The notes beneath the pieces were generated by a model. That model had not been told where the DNA came from. It did not search any database and saw only the letters and a program-made list of their open reading frames with translations. A stretch of 64,000 nucleotides of DNA from Bacillus salacetis. Lineage in GTDB: Bacteria; Bacillota; Bacilli; Bacillales; Bacillaceae_B. Made by a program: the position numbers and the translations under genes. The stretch spans positions 19,886-83,885 of the forward strand of contig NZ_QXIR01000020.1 in assembly GCF_003581585.1 (NCBI RefSeq), in the 5' to 3' direction. Positions 1-9,031 of this stretch are shown here, piece by piece; position 1 is the stretch's first letter; each line of letters starts with the position of its first letter.

Positions 1-110
1 AGCTTTATGGTTTTTATCACTGTTCGGAGACCACCCCTGATACTCATGGGGAAAATCAGGATTTTAGTTTTTTGGTATGCAGCAATCCCTATGCTGAATA
101 CCTGTAAGGA

Positions 111-141
111 AAAACCTCTATCCAATATGGACAGAGGTTTT
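111..141 (-). terminator. Intrinsic terminator of the M4 protease gene
   Basis: A 9-bp perfect stem (111-119 with 133-141, AAAACCTCT/AGAGGTTTT) and a 13-nt loop lie 10 bp past the protease stop. The flanks give T-runs on both strands, so it may also stop transcription entering from the left edge. The first 110 bases hold no gene I can support. Confidence 0.8.
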
Positions 142-151
142 TTATCAGTTA

Positions 152-1810
152 TTATTCAGTAATCCCGACAGAATCAAAACCGCCGGCAGCTGCTAACGCT
201 TCAGGGCTGCCTTCTCCATATAGGTCGACAGCTGATTGAATGATGGATTCACGGGCATGGCTGAAGTCAGAGTCCGGTGTCAGATAAACGGTCAGGGCAC
301 GGTAGTAGATTTTCCCGAGCTTATCGCGTCCGATGTCCTGAGCCGTCAGGTAGGCTGCATGGTTGATGATGGATGAGTTGATATGGACCCCGCCGTTATC
401 AAGGTTAGAAGGGAGGTCATAGTATTCATCCATGTGGGAAGGGTACATGCCATCGCCATTTCCATATGGTACATAGTCGGCACCAACAGGGAATCTGCTC
501 GGATCGCTCAAGCTTCTAAGGGCATCCCTGCCACTTTCTTTCGCTGCTGGTGCCATAATGTCTTCTCCCATTTCCCAATCAGAGTCATCTATCAGAGCTC
601 CGAAGATATCAGAGAATGCTTCATTCAGTGCACCGGATTGGAAGCGGTAGACCAAGCCGGCGGAGTTGGAAGTTACGCCATGAGCCATTTCATGAGCGGC
701 AACATCCAGCCCGGCGGATAGAGGTACCATGAATTCTCCATCTCCGTCCCCATATACCATATACGTTCCATTCCAGAAGGCATTGTTATAGTCTTCCCCA
801 TAATGGACGACTGACTGGATTGGCATTCCTTCCCCATCCAGTGAGTTCCGGCCATGTTCATTTAAGTAATAGTTATATACTGTTTCTGAATTGAACTGGG
901 CATCTACGGCAGGGCGGTCATGGTCAGACATGAATGCAGCCCCTCTGCCTTCAAATACTTCAAGTCTATTATTTGAATAATCATAGGTAATGATACCTTC
1001 CAGCCCTTTATGACTGAAATCAGCCATCTGGAACAAAGTACCTTGACGGGGCTTTTGGTCGGTGGAAATATGTATCCTTCGTAAATCCCCTAGAACTCCA
1101 AGTCCTACTCCGCTTATTGTCTTGATTTTATCTGCATGCATGATGGCATTGTATTTATCAATCACATTACCAGTCTTGGCATCGATGAAAATAAACCAGT
1201 TGCCGGGTTCTTCACCAAGGAAGCTGATATTAACTTTATGTGCCAGGTAGTTTTCTCCTTCAAAAGGGTAGATGACAAGTTCGGCAGTCGGACGCTGGTC
1301 CAGAATGGCAGGAGCTTTGACAGAAGATTTAGCTGTATTGAGAGCTTCTGAAAGTGATACGACAGGGGTGGTGTCAAGATTGCTTTTTTCTACTTGCTTG
1401 TTGTGGGAACCATTGATAGAAGTAATTTCATTTTCGGCGTTGTAGTGGACAATGACTTCGGCACCTTCTACAGGAACCCCGTTCTTTGTTTGATTGAAGC
1501 GCACGTGGGTCATACCGAGCTCATCTTTTTCAGCCTTTTTGGCCTTCAGTTCAGCTTTAGGGTTTTTGAGGTTTAGTTTCGTTTTATTTTCCTGGAGATA
1601 ATTAAGGGCATCACTTGATGTAGCGGCAGGACGTTTTGCAGTATGCGTTTCTTTTACAAAGAGAGGCACATTCGCTTTGTCATTCCACTGTTTTTGGGCA
1701 GCCTGTTCCAATTTCGATCCGGGTTGAACCGCCAGGACGTTGCTGTATGGAAGGGAAGCAGAAATCAGTCCTGCAGATAAAACGAGTGGTGCAATCATTT
1801 TCTTATTCAA
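152..1810 (-). CDS. Bacillolysin-type extracellular neutral metalloprotease (peptidase M4)
   Basis: Secreted zinc protease of the thermolysin/bacillolysin family, 552 residues, the usual prepro length. A Sec signal peptide covers about residues 1-27 (ending NVLA). An FTP/PepSY-type propeptide runs to about residue 225, followed by the M4 catalytic and C-terminal helical domains. Visible active-site residues are HEMAH at 373-377 (zinc ligands H373 and H377, general base E374), third ligand E397 in GALNEAFSD, and the transition-state His at 476 in GGVHINSS. The start is TTG at 1810, chosen for the AAAGGAGG site just upstream; a downstream ATG (codon 5) leaves a shorter signal. It is monocistronic, with its own terminator. 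It probably scavenges protein nitrogen outside the cell, as known for the family. Confidence 0.95.
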   Translation of the reverse strand: MNKKMIAPLVLSAGLISASLPYSNVLAVQPGSKLEQAAQKQWNDKANVPLFVKETHTAKRPAATSSDALNYLQENKTKLNLKNPKAELKAKKAEKDELGMTHVRFNQTKNGVPVEGAEVIVHYNAENEITSINGSHNKQVEKSNLDTTPVVSLSEALNTAKSSVKAPAILDQRPTAELVIYPFEGENYLAHKVNISFLGEEPGNWFIFIDAKTGNVIDKYNAIMHADKIKTISGVGLGVLGDLRRIHISTDQKPRQGTLFQMADFSHKGLEGIITYDYSNNRLEVFEGRGAAFMSDHDRPAVDAQFNSETVYNYYLNEHGRNSLDGEGMPIQSVVHYGEDYNNAFWNGTYMVYGDGDGEFMVPLSAGLDVAAHEMAHGVTSNSAGLVYRFQSGALNEAFSDIFGALIDDSDWEMGEDIMAPAAKESGRDALRSLSDPSRFPVGADYVPYGNGDGMYPSHMDEYYDLPSNLDNGGVHINSSIINHAAYLTAQDIGRDKLGKIYYRALTVYLTPDSDFSHARESIIQSAVDLYGEGSPEALAAAGGFDSVGITE

Positions 1811-1958
1811 ACAAATTCCTCCTTTATTTAGGTTAGTACAAGTATAAAAGGAAGGAGGTCTAATTGCATGATTAGTTTGAATTATCTTACAAATATAGGT
1901 AATAGTTACAATTACATGGCTTTCGAGTTATTTCGACTTACGAAATAGTCTTAAAGTC

Positions 1959-2013
1959 CTTTACCGCATTAACGCAAGTGGGGACTGTCCCCACTTGCGT
2001 TAATGCGGTAAAG
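1959..2013. repeat. 55-bp palindromic repeat, copy 1 (perfect)
   Basis: This is a perfect inverted repeat with 27-bp arms around a single central T at 1986 and the core GTGGGGACTGTCCCCAC. It shares the length and CTTTA...TAAAG ends of the other seven loci. It starts 11 bp past the stop of the deacetylase gene (minus strand) and could act as its transcription end. Confidence 0.9.
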
Positions 2014-2024
2014 TATATGGCTGC

Positions 2025-2957
2025 TCACTGATCAACATACCCCTTAAACTCTTCAAATGACAGGGACTGGCTGATTGGGTACCTTGGAACCTCGTATATG
2101 TGATCGACCGGGCTGGCGTTCCGTTCCTCAAGGGCAAAAGCCATTTTTGCTCCTAATGAGTCTACTATCTTTATCGTTTCGGGCGTATATTCTCCGTAGG
2201 GATAAGCAATGAAGTCATTGTCGTTGAGCTGATAGAAGCTTGTTTCGATATCCTTCCTCACTTCTTGTTCAGACTTTGCTGCCAGGAAAGGAATATCCTT
2301 TCCGTCTGTTGTTTCTTTCTTATGAAATGTATAGGTGTGGCTTCCGTATTCAAAAACATCGCATGAGCCTTTCAGTTCTTCCTGGCTGAGATATTGTACT
2401 TTGTCCGGCAGGAAAGGCTGGGTTTTCTTTTTCACTGATCCTGTCACAAGGAAAGAGGCAGCGTGGAAGCCATATTCTTTCAATATGGGATAGGCTTCAA
2501 TGTAATTGTCCTTATATCCATCATCAAAGGTGATGACCACACTATTTTCGGGTATCGCTTTTCCTTCCGTTAAAAAGGCATACAGTTCATCAAGCGTCAG
2601 GGTGACAAATTTTTTCTCTTTGAGGTATGACATCTGTTCCCTGAAAGTCTCAGCAGTGACAAGGTTCGGATTGATTTGCCCATCAAGGTAATGAGTCTCT
2701 GAAATATCCTTTTCCTTGATTACACGATGATACAGCAGGACCGGAATGTTTGCGGCTTCATTATTACTAGTTTCAAAGTTTCTCATGCGAGTGGTTTGTT
2801 CGCAGACATCAAGTCGCTTATCTGCAGGAAAAGGACCTTGATGTTCAACAGCCAGAATGTCGTATTTACTGATGACCATGCCGAAACTGACAAACAGTAA
2901 GCCAAGGAGCGAGACGAATCCAAATGCGAACATGACTTTAACATACATATGTTTCAA
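2025..2957 (-). CDS. Membrane-anchored polysaccharide deacetylase (CE4 family, PgaB/IcaB-like)
   Basis: The protein has 310 residues with an N-terminal membrane segment (about 8-30), then a NodB-type deacetylase domain. Motif 1 TFDDG is at 143-147 (metal-binding D146), with the LLYHRV block typical of PgaB/IcaB at about 74-79 and a late AYPYGEY block. It probably removes acetyl groups from N-acetylhexosamines of the polymer made by the adjacent GT2. The start is TTG at 2957, chosen because an AAGGAG site lies 10 nt upstream; it overlaps the TGA stop of the GT2 gene, implying translational coupling. It is the last gene of a three-gene operon. Unlike proteobacterial PgaB there is no C-terminal hydrolase domain; a separate GH16 gene in the operon may replace that activity (inference). 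Confidence 0.85.
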   Translation of the reverse strand: MKHMYVKVMFAFGFVSLLGLLFVSFGMVISKYDILAVEHQGPFPADKRLDVCEQTTRMRNFETSNNEAANIPVLLYHRVIKEKDISETHYLDGQINPNLVTAETFREQMSYLKEKKFVTLTLDELYAFLTEGKAIPENSVVITFDDGYKDNYIEAYPILKEYGFHAASFLVTGSVKKKTQPFLPDKVQYLSQEELKGSCDVFEYGSHTYTFHKKETTDGKDIPFLAAKSEQEVRKDIETSFYQLNDNDFIAYPYGEYTPETIKIVDSLGAKMAFALEERNASPVDHIYEVPRYPISQSLSFEEFKGYVDQ

Positions 2958-4300
2958 GCACGTTTCACTCCTTTCACCGCAAATGCACCGGTCCGTTCAA
3001 ACTTGTTCCAGGAATGGGGCTTGTATACATAAGTTACCGTGCCGTAGAGGACAAAGATCAGGTTCAATAATCTAAAAACGAAGATTTCAGCAGGCAGGAA
3101 TAATATGATCTGGACAATATCTAATTTTGAGAACTTAATATCATGAAGATGGCTGATGTAGAGAGTCGTAATCCTTTGATAGGTAAAAAGGAAGAATGCA
3201 ATAGCAAGGAGCATCAACATGAATAAATAGTTATCATGATTAATTAATAGAAGAAATGGCGCTGCCACAACCGGGAAGCCATTAAGGGTGCCGATCAGGA
3301 ATTGGTCCACAAGAAAGAAGATGGAGAACCTCTTTGAAAATTTATTGAAATAACAACGGCGGTAATGAACTAAACAATCGATAAAAGCCTTTTGCCATCT
3401 GACTCTTTGCTTGAATAAGTCTTTTATGGAACTTGGAGCTTCCGTGAAGCAGACGGCAGAGGGGACAAAAGTGATTTTATCTTCGTTACCATTTTCCTTA
3501 ATGAACTTGTGCACCTTGAGTGTAATGTCCATATCCTCCCCGACCGTGCTCCGGAACCCATTGATCTTCAGGAGCATCTCTTTCTTAAAGGCACCGAAGG
3601 CCCCTGAGATAACCGACATGGTCCCCAGGGTAGCTTGCGCCCGCTTGTATAGAAAAAAGTCTGTCAGGTATTGTAAATACTGATACCTTAAAATGCCCTT
3701 CATTTTAAAATGTGGTTTAAAATGGCCGAATTCACCTTTAAATGCCTGGGCAATCATCACATTTCCCCCGCAGGCGACAACATTTTTCTCCTTAAAGGCG
3801 TCATTCATTTCACTCAAGGAGTTTGGATCCAAGATACTGTCAGCATCCAGTGTCACCACAATTTCCTTATTTGCAAAATTAATGCCGGCATTGAGAGCAT
3901 CTGCTTTCCCGCCATTGAATTTGTCGATCACAAAGATGTTTTTTGCTGTTTCCGAACGGTAGACATTCAGGATTTCCTTATGAGGAAGGGTCCGATCAAA
4001 GGGCTTTACATAAGGCCGTAATTTCAACTGTGTTTTCAAGACTTCCAGGGTATTGTCGCTGGAACCATCATTAACAATGACCATCTCAGCATTCTGGTGC
4101 TTAGTCTGTAAAAATCCGAGGATGCAGTTTTCAATGACAATCGCTTCATTATAGGCTGGGACAATGACGGAAAAGCTGTGCTCATGCAGGTTCAGCACTT
4201 TTCTCCTTCGTTCATCTTTAAAGATAGGTATAAGGATATACAGGGTCTGAAAAGCTACAAACGTCAAAAAAATCGCTAATGCCAAGTAAAGATAAGCCAT
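2954..4300 (-). CDS. Processive family 2 glycosyltransferase (PgaC/IcaA-like membrane synthase)
   Basis: The protein has about 448 residues: one N-terminal membrane helix, a cytosolic GT-A domain, then three or more C-terminal helices. The GT2 signatures are VNDGSSDN, TLDADS, a later GED and QRVRW (the Q-x-x-R-W motif of processive synthases). It therefore probably polymerises and extrudes a beta-linked polysaccharide such as poly-N-acetylglucosamine; substrate identity is inferred from the adjacent deacetylase. ATG at 4300 is used; a TTG at 4309, directly after the GH16 stop, is the alternative and both have sub-optimal ribosome site spacing. It is tightly coupled to both neighbours. No PgaD/IcaD-like small partner is seen. 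Confidence 0.85.
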   Translation of the reverse strand: MAYLYLALAIFLTFVAFQTLYILIPIFKDERRRKVLNLHEHSFSVIVPAYNEAIVIENCILGFLQTKHQNAEMVIVNDGSSDNTLEVLKTQLKLRPYVKPFDRTLPHKEILNVYRSETAKNIFVIDKFNGGKADALNAGINFANKEIVVTLDADSILDPNSLSEMNDAFKEKNVVACGGNVMIAQAFKGEFGHFKPHFKMKGILRYQYLQYLTDFFLYKRAQATLGTMSVISGAFGAFKKEMLLKINGFRSTVGEDMDITLKVHKFIKENGNEDKITFVPSAVCFTEAPSSIKDLFKQRVRWQKAFIDCLVHYRRCYFNKFSKRFSIFFLVDQFLIGTLNGFPVVAAPFLLLINHDNYLFMLMLLAIAFFLFTYQRITTLYISHLHDIKFSKLDIVQIILFLPAEIFVFRLLNLIFVLYGTVTYVYKPHSWNKFERTGAFAVKGVKRA

Positions 4301-4309
4301 TTCCCTCAA

Positions 4310-5176
4310 TCACTCCTCGTTGGATTGTTGATAGATCCTTACATAATCTATAAGTGTTTCTTTCGGATAAGAATCATCCGGATCCGGATAGCCGGGCCAA
4401 TTGCCTCCGACAGCTGTATTCAAATAAAGATAAAGGGGAGAGTCCGGTGAAAATCTTTCAGTTTCAAAAACCTTGATGCCATCCAGCGTCCATGTAATCC
4501 TGTCCTCATCCCATATCAATCCATAATTATGGTAATCTGCCGAAAAATCGATACCATCGCTGACGTAAGTGGTGAAATCCCTTTTTTTGCCGCCTTCTTC
4601 AGTTTCCCAATGCACTACATAGTGCAGCTCGTTAGGCTTTTGCCCGATATTTTCCATGATGTCAATCTCAGGGAGCCATGTCCCCCCATTTGAGTTCACA
4701 AGCCAGAAGGCTGGAAACATCCCCTGCCCTTTAGGGATCTTCGCCCTGATATCAATTTTTCCATACGTGAATTCAAATATATTCTCAGTGGTTACGGCCC
4801 CTGAGGTATAATGCCGCCCTTTGAATCTTTCTCTTTTAGTCGTGATAACCATCTTCCCATCCCGGACTTCAACGTTATTCGGAGAGTAATACTGAAGCTC
4901 ATTATTTTTGTAAGAAGGCCAGTCTTGCAGCATCCACAAGCTCTCAAGCTTTTCAGTATTCTCAAACTCGTCATTCCATACAAGAGACCAGCCTTCTTCC
5001 GGCCTTATTTCCGCACTGGCAGAGTCCTTTGTTTTCTCCTTTGAAGCAGACTTAACATCAGCTTGCGGGACGATTTCAGGGGTGTTCTTTATAAAGACCT
5101 CATCATCCGGACCATTCTGAGCGCTGCAGCCTGAAATAAAAATCATTAAAATAAAAATTCCGACAAAAACACGCAT
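4310..5176 (-). CDS. GH16-family beta-glucanase-like lipoprotein
   Basis: The protein has 288 residues. A lipoprotein signal ends at ISGC (Cys17), so it should be anchored on the outer face of the membrane. After a charged linker (about 25-58) comes a GH16 jelly-roll domain with the catalytic signature EIDIMEN at 170-176 (nucleophile E170, acid/base E175), as in laminarinase/lichenase-type enzymes. It is the first gene of the operon with the GT2 synthase and deacetylase, so it may trim or release the polymer being made. GH16 enzymes normally act on beta-1,3/1,4-glucans or galactans, not on poly-GlcNAc, so the polymer may be a glucan or a mixed polymer. The start is supported by an AGGAGGT site. 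Confidence 0.88.
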   Translation of the reverse strand: MRVFVGIFILMIFISGCSAQNGPDDEVFIKNTPEIVPQADVKSASKEKTKDSASAEIRPEEGWSLVWNDEFENTEKLESLWMLQDWPSYKNNELQYYSPNNVEVRDGKMVITTKRERFKGRHYTSGAVTTENIFEFTYGKIDIRAKIPKGQGMFPAFWLVNSNGGTWLPEIDIMENIGQKPNELHYVVHWETEEGGKKRDFTTYVSDGIDFSADYHNYGLIWDEDRITWTLDGIKVFETERFSPDSPLYLYLNTAVGGNWPGYPDPDDSYPKETLIDYVRIYQQSNEE

Positions 5177-5260
5177 TAAAGTTGACCTCCTATTACAAAA
5201 TTCATTTTAAAGCAATGATATTTCTTTATTAAGAACATTAAACGTAAAAAAATAATTTAT

Positions 5261-5292
5261 GTTCATTATAAAGAACGAAATAATTTTATCAA
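5261..5292 (-). promoter_or_regulatory. Sigma-A promoter with overlapping dyad, polysaccharide operon
   Basis: Reading the minus strand: -35 TTGATA (5292-5287), 16-bp spacer, -10 TATAAT (5270-5265), about 90 bp before the GH16 start. A near-palindrome GTTCATTATAAAGAAC (5261-5276) covers the -10 box, and a related half site AAGAAC recurs at 5231-5236. This arrangement suggests repression by a dimeric regulator whose gene is not nearby. Confidence 0.7.
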
Positions 5293-5401
5293 GTGATATG
5301 CATTGAATGATTGTGATTTCCTTTTTACTGGAAAGATATATGTGGAAGTTCCTTTTATCAGACCAAGATAATTGCTACTAAGGGAGATGGGAAATACAAA
5401 A

Positions 5402-5430
5402 AAACAGCCTGGAAAGCATCCAGGCTGTTT
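5402..5430 (-). terminator. Intrinsic terminator of the DUF1906 gene
   Basis: A 12-bp perfect stem (5402-5413 with 5419-5430, AAACAGCCTGGA) and 5-nt loop are followed on the minus strand by a run of at least seven T. It lies 8 bp past the stop of the gene ending at 5438. Confidence 0.9.
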
Positions 5431-5437
5431 CGTTCAT

Positions 5438-6514
5438 TCACCAAAGTACATCTGTATATTCATTGTTAAATAGATTTGTGTCGATATTGCAGGCTTGCGC
5501 ATCGAGTCCGTACTGCCAGCCGATCACCTTGGAGCCTTCCGGTGCCTGTGGTCTATACTCCGGGGCGTCCTCCTCGGTGGTAATGCCGACATTCGGTGCT
5601 GCTGTCCAGAGGTAGGTATCATCCTGTATAGAAGCATCCTGGTTGACCGCTTCTGTAAAAGCAGCTGTCAACGCTTCATCCCCTGCAAAAATTCCGTATA
5701 TTCCTGGTGCATATGAAGAAGAAGAGACCGTTTCATACCAGCCTATGATAAATTCAGCATCCACCGGGTAATTAGGTTCGATGTCAGCAAACAGGGCCGT
5801 TCCTTGAGGTGCTCCGATCTCCTGGGCCAGCCCAATGGCTTCTTCAGCTTCTTCAACCCCTTTATCAAAGCCGGCTGCATCATCAAACCGGTTATGAATA
5901 AGGAGAATCTCATCATTATTTGATTTGATCAGGTCGACTTCCTCTTTGGTCAAACCTGATGATACACCTTCTTTCTCACCAAGATATCTGCCGACCACTT
6001 TAGGATCGCCGAAATTATCCCGCACACACACACTCAACTCTTCAGTCAGCGGGCTGGCTGTGTCAATGCCCCAGGACTGCCCGGAACCGGAGTTGTTTCC
6101 GTCATCATCCCCGTTTCCTCCGCTGCCATTGCCGCCGTCTCCATTTCCATTTCCGCTGCCGCCCGTATTTTGATTCGTTACACTGTTGCTGATATTGTTG
6201 CTGATTGTATTCACTACATCACCGTCGCCCTGTACGTTTACTTCCACATTATTCGTAATATTGTTGGTGATGTTGTTTTTCACATCCTTGCCCGCTTCAT
6301 TCTCTATTTGATTTTCAACCGTATTCTCGGCTGACTTGCTGCCGTTGTTTTCAATTTGGTTATTGATGTTGTTCGTCCCGTCCATTGGCTGTGCTGAAGA
6401 TGAAATTTCTTTTCCTTCTTTGAGCCCGGCCTTATAAATATAAAGTCCGGAAAAAAGTGAAAGCAGTAAAAGAACCGCTGCCAAAAAGACACCAACATAT
6501 TTATTTTGCCACAC
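5438..6514 (-). CDS. Membrane-anchored DUF1906 (Rv2525c-like glycoside hydrolase-like) protein
   Basis: The protein has 358 residues. A membrane anchor spans about residues 7-28. An Asn-rich stretch with repeated NNITNNITNN-type motifs (about 45-115) leads into a Gly/Asn/Asp linker, and then a TIM-barrel domain begins at WGIDTASP (about residue 148) and runs to the end. The latter resembles DUF1906, related to GH25-like folds; blocks include GRYLG, LLIHNRF, FADIEP and GWQYG, the last two typical of lysozyme-like barrels. It is probably cell-wall located; the enzymatic activity of this family is uncertain. The start is GTG 6514 with AAGGTGTG upstream. It stands alone with its own terminator. 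Confidence 0.75.
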   Translation of the reverse strand: MWQNKYVGVFLAAVLLLLSLFSGLYIYKAGLKEGKEISSSAQPMDGTNNINNQIENNGSKSAENTVENQIENEAGKDVKNNITNNITNNVEVNVQGDGDVVNTISNNISNSVTNQNTGGSGNGNGDGGNGSGGNGDDDGNNSGSGQSWGIDTASPLTEELSVCVRDNFGDPKVVGRYLGEKEGVSSGLTKEEVDLIKSNNDEILLIHNRFDDAAGFDKGVEEAEEAIGLAQEIGAPQGTALFADIEPNYPVDAEFIIGWYETVSSSSYAPGIYGIFAGDEALTAAFTEAVNQDASIQDDTYLWTAAPNVGITTEEDAPEYRPQAPEGSKVIGWQYGLDAQACNIDTNLFNNEYTDVLW

Positions 6515-6691
6515 TCTACGTTCACACCTTTCGTCATTCTCCTATCAGCATATGTAAGGGAGGGAGGTGGACGTGCGGGCGCATGCCCAGTGGCACTGCA
6601 TTGCCACATCGAGAGCGAATAAAAACCCGGAAAGACATTAATATACAGTAGTCTGTTTCCAGTGGGGTGATTGTTATTTTCATAAAACATA

Positions 6692-6719
6692 TTGCATATT
6701 TATACTAATGTGTTAAAAT
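6692..6719 (+). promoter_or_regulatory. Promoter of the amino acid ABC operon
   Basis: -35 TTGCAT (6692-6697), 16-bp spacer, -10 TAAAAT (6714-6719), about 48 bp before the first start codon. No T-box or other riboswitch is visible in the short leader. Confidence 0.55.
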
Positions 6720-6767
6720 ACATTTTATTGAATAAATATTAATTAGAAGATTAGGGGGATCAGTAAT

Positions 6768-7526
6768 ATGAAGAAGCTTTTTGCGGGATTGATTGCAGTT
6801 ATGGCCGCAGGTTCATTAGCGGCATGCGGTACTTCGGAGGAAACGAGCGGGGAAGGAAAGGAAAAGATCGTGATGGGAACATCAGCAGACTTTCCGCCAT
6901 TTGAAACACATGATAACAGCGGGGAAATTGTCGGGTTTGATATTGACCTTGCCAAGTACATAACAAAGGAGCTGGGGTACGAGCTGGAGATCAAGGATAT
7001 GAACTTTGATGGATTGATCGGGGCTTTACAGGCTGACACCGTTGACTTTGTGGCATCGGGCATGTCCGCCACAGACGAACGGAAGGAAAATGTGGATTTC
7101 TCAGTCGAATATCACCGTTCCGGAGAGATGTTCATCACTTTGCCGGAATCAGAGATTGAGAGTATGGATGACCTGAATGGGGCAAAGGTTGGCGTACAGC
7201 TTGGAACCATCCAGGACACGGCTGCCAAAAAGCTGGCCGAAACCATTGATATAGAGGTGAAAGCGCTGGATAAGCTTCCTGCGTTGATCCAGGAATTGAA
7301 AGCAAAGCGTATCGATGTGATTTACCTTGATAAGACCGTCGCTGAAGGCTATATCAAGGAGGTCGGTTTAAAGGGATTTGACGATGAGAGCTCAATATCA
7401 CCGGGCATGGCCATTGCTTTCCCGAAGGATAGCGACAAGGTTGAAGAGTTCAGTGAAATAATCGAGAAAATGAAAGAGAACGGCGAGTTGGAAAAATTGG
7501 AAGAAAAGTGGCTGAAGGAAGAATAA
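6768..7526 (+). CDS. Polar amino acid ABC transporter substrate-binding lipoprotein
   Basis: The protein has 252 residues of the SBP family 3 type. The lipoprotein signal ends at SLAAC (Cys20). The fold is two-lobed: TSADFPPFE and GFDIDLAKYI near the start, the DFVASGMSAT hinge block and GAKVGVQLGT, all usual for Gln/polar amino acid or cystine binders. It delivers ligand to the permease encoded 27 bp downstream. The ligand cannot be told from sequence. First gene of a three-gene operon; an AGGGGGAT ribosome site precedes the ATG. Confidence 0.92.
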   Translation: MKKLFAGLIAVMAAGSLAACGTSEETSGEGKEKIVMGTSADFPPFETHDNSGEIVGFDIDLAKYITKELGYELEIKDMNFDGLIGALQADTVDFVASGMSATDERKENVDFSVEYHRSGEMFITLPESEIESMDDLNGAKVGVQLGTIQDTAAKKLAETIDIEVKALDKLPALIQELKAKRIDVIYLDKTVAEGYIKEVGLKGFDDESSISPGMAIAFPKDSDKVEEFSEIIEKMKENGELEKLEEKWLKEE

Positions 7527-7553
7527 ACTTTTAAGAAATGAGGTGCAAAGGGC

Positions 7554-8213
7554 ATGGATTTGGATTTTCTCCAGATCGTGCCTTCTATTCCTTTTATACT
7601 GAACGGCGTCTGGGTGACGTTGCTTTTCGTTTTGGTGTCAGGAATCGTAGGCTTTATCATCGGAACAATTTTATCATTATTCAAGATTGGCAGAGTCAAA
7701 GTTTTGAAGTGGGTCGCCGATGCATATACATCCATTTTCAGGGGCACTCCGCTGATCTTACAGCTGATGTTGATTTATTTTGCAACGCCACAGCTGACAG
7801 GCTATGATATTCCGCCATTTTTGGCCGGGATGCTGGCTTTCGGCCTGAATTCAGGGGCATACATATCAGAAATCATCCGCGCGGGGATCCAGGCTGTGGA
7901 CAAAGGGCAGAAGGAAGCTGCCGAGGCACTGGCAATCCCATACCGCCCGATGATGAAGGATATCATTCTGCCGCAGGCGCTGAAAAACATTCTTCCTGCA
8001 TTGATGAATGAATATATTACATTGACAAAAGAATCCGCGATTGTATCGACCATCGGATTTTTAGATATCATGAGAAGGTCGCAAATTGTCAGTGCTAATA
8101 CGTATACAGCATTCGAGCCGCTGATTTTCGCTGGTGTCATCTATTATGTACTTGTGATGTGCTTGACGCTGCTCGGGAAAAAACTTGAGAGGAGGCTGCG
8201 CCGGAGTGAGTAA
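7554..8213 (+). CDS. Polar amino acid ABC transporter permease (HisM/GlnP family)
   Basis: The protein has 219 residues and about five membrane segments. The cytoplasmic EAA loop is visible ([23 protein letters not shown]), and [10 protein letters not shown] is typical of the family. A single permease gene implies a homodimer. The gene overlaps the ATPase start by 8 bp, implying coupling. Confidence 0.93.
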   Translation: MDLDFLQIVPSIPFILNGVWVTLLFVLVSGIVGFIIGTILSLFKIGRVKVLKWVADAYTSIFRGTPLILQLMLIYFATPQLTGYDIPPFLAGMLAFGLNSGAYISEIIRAGIQAVDKGQKEAAEALAIPYRPMMKDIILPQALKNILPALMNEYITLTKESAIVSTIGFLDIMRRSQIVSANTYTAFEPLIFAGVIYYVLVMCLTLLGKKLERRLRRSE

Positions 8214-8940
8214 GGATTATATAAAAATAAAGGACCTTCACAAGTCGTACGGGAAGCTGGAGGTATTAAAAGGGGTTTCGGCGAAGATTAATAAAGGGGA
8301 AGTGGTGGCAGTCATCGGCCCTTCAGGTTCAGGAAAATCCACGCTGCTGAGATGCTTGAACCTGCTGGAAACCCCGACGAGCGGGGAGGTTTGGATCGGA
8401 ACGGATGAAATCACGAATCCTCAGACAGATATTTTGAAGGTTCGGCAGAATGTAGGCATGGTGTTTCAGCACTTCAATCTATTCCCGCACAAAACCGTAC
8501 TGGAGAATGTTATGTATGCACCTATAGTGGTAAAAGGGGAATCAGATGCTGCTGCCGAAGAAAATGCGTTGAAGCTCCTGGCATCCGTTGGCTTGTCAGA
8601 GAAAGCGGATGACTATCCGAACAGATTGTCAGGCGGGCAGAAGCAGCGTGTGGCCATAGCGCGTGCGCTGGCGATGTCGCCGGGTGTCATGCTGTTCGAC
8701 GAGCCGACATCCGCACTGGATCCGGAGATGATCAAAGAAGTGCTGGATGTCGTAAAGTCCCTTGCCCACACAGGGATGACGATGGCAATTGTCACACACG
8801 AAATGGGTTTCGCCAAAGAAGTCGCAGACAGGATTCTCTTCCTCGACGGAGGCATCCTGATGGAAGACGTCCACCCCGACGAATTCTTCCATAACCCAAA
8901 AAGCGAGCGGGCCAAAGAGTTCCTGGAGAAAGTCCTTTAG
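8206..8940 (+). CDS. Polar amino acid ABC transporter ATP-binding protein (GlnQ-like)
   Basis: The protein has 244 residues. Walker A is GPSGSGKST, the Q-loop FQHFNLFPH, the ABC signature LSGGQKQR, and Walker B VMLFDEP. I choose GTG 8206 because GAGAGGAGG lies 10 nt upstream; an in-frame TTG at 8185 would add seven residues without homology. The stop TAG (8938-8940) lies inside the 55-bp palindromic repeat that begins at 8935, so the last Leu codon and the stop come from repeat sequence. Forms the importer with the two genes upstream. Confidence 0.94.
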   Translation: MSKDYIKIKDLHKSYGKLEVLKGVSAKINKGEVVAVIGPSGSGKSTLLRCLNLLETPTSGEVWIGTDEITNPQTDILKVRQNVGMVFQHFNLFPHKTVLENVMYAPIVVKGESDAAAEENALKLLASVGLSEKADDYPNRLSGGQKQRVAIARALAMSPGVMLFDEPTSALDPEMIKEVLDVVKSLAHTGMTMAIVTHEMGFAKEVADRILFLDGGILMEDVHPDEFFHNPKSERAKEFLEKVL

Positions 8941-8989
8941 TGCTTTAAAGCAACCGGGGACAGTCCCCGGCTGCTTTAAAGCGGTAAAG
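8935..8989. repeat. 55-bp palindromic repeat, copy 2
   Basis: Centre A8962, core CCGGGGACAGTCCCCGG, arms CTTTA...TGCTTTAAAGC. It pairs along nearly the whole 55 bp with only a few mismatches. It overlaps the end of the ATPase gene and can act as its terminator-like hairpin, although there is no T-tract. Confidence 0.9.
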
Positions 8990-9031
8990 CGTGAAACACC
9001 CGAATACTTAGCAAAAGAGGTTGATTCTAAT

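Noticed and set aside
1..163. Open frame from the left window edge
   Set aside because: The translation has no domain-like pattern, passes through a terminator and ends antisense to the protease gene.
6304..6690. 128-residue minus-strand frame upstream of the DUF1906 gene
   Set aside because: Overlaps the DUF1906 coding start in another frame; no ribosome site or recognisable product.
6515..6767. Riboswitch or T-box before the amino acid importer
   Set aside because: The leader after the predicted start point is only about 40 bases, with no T-box or specifier pattern.
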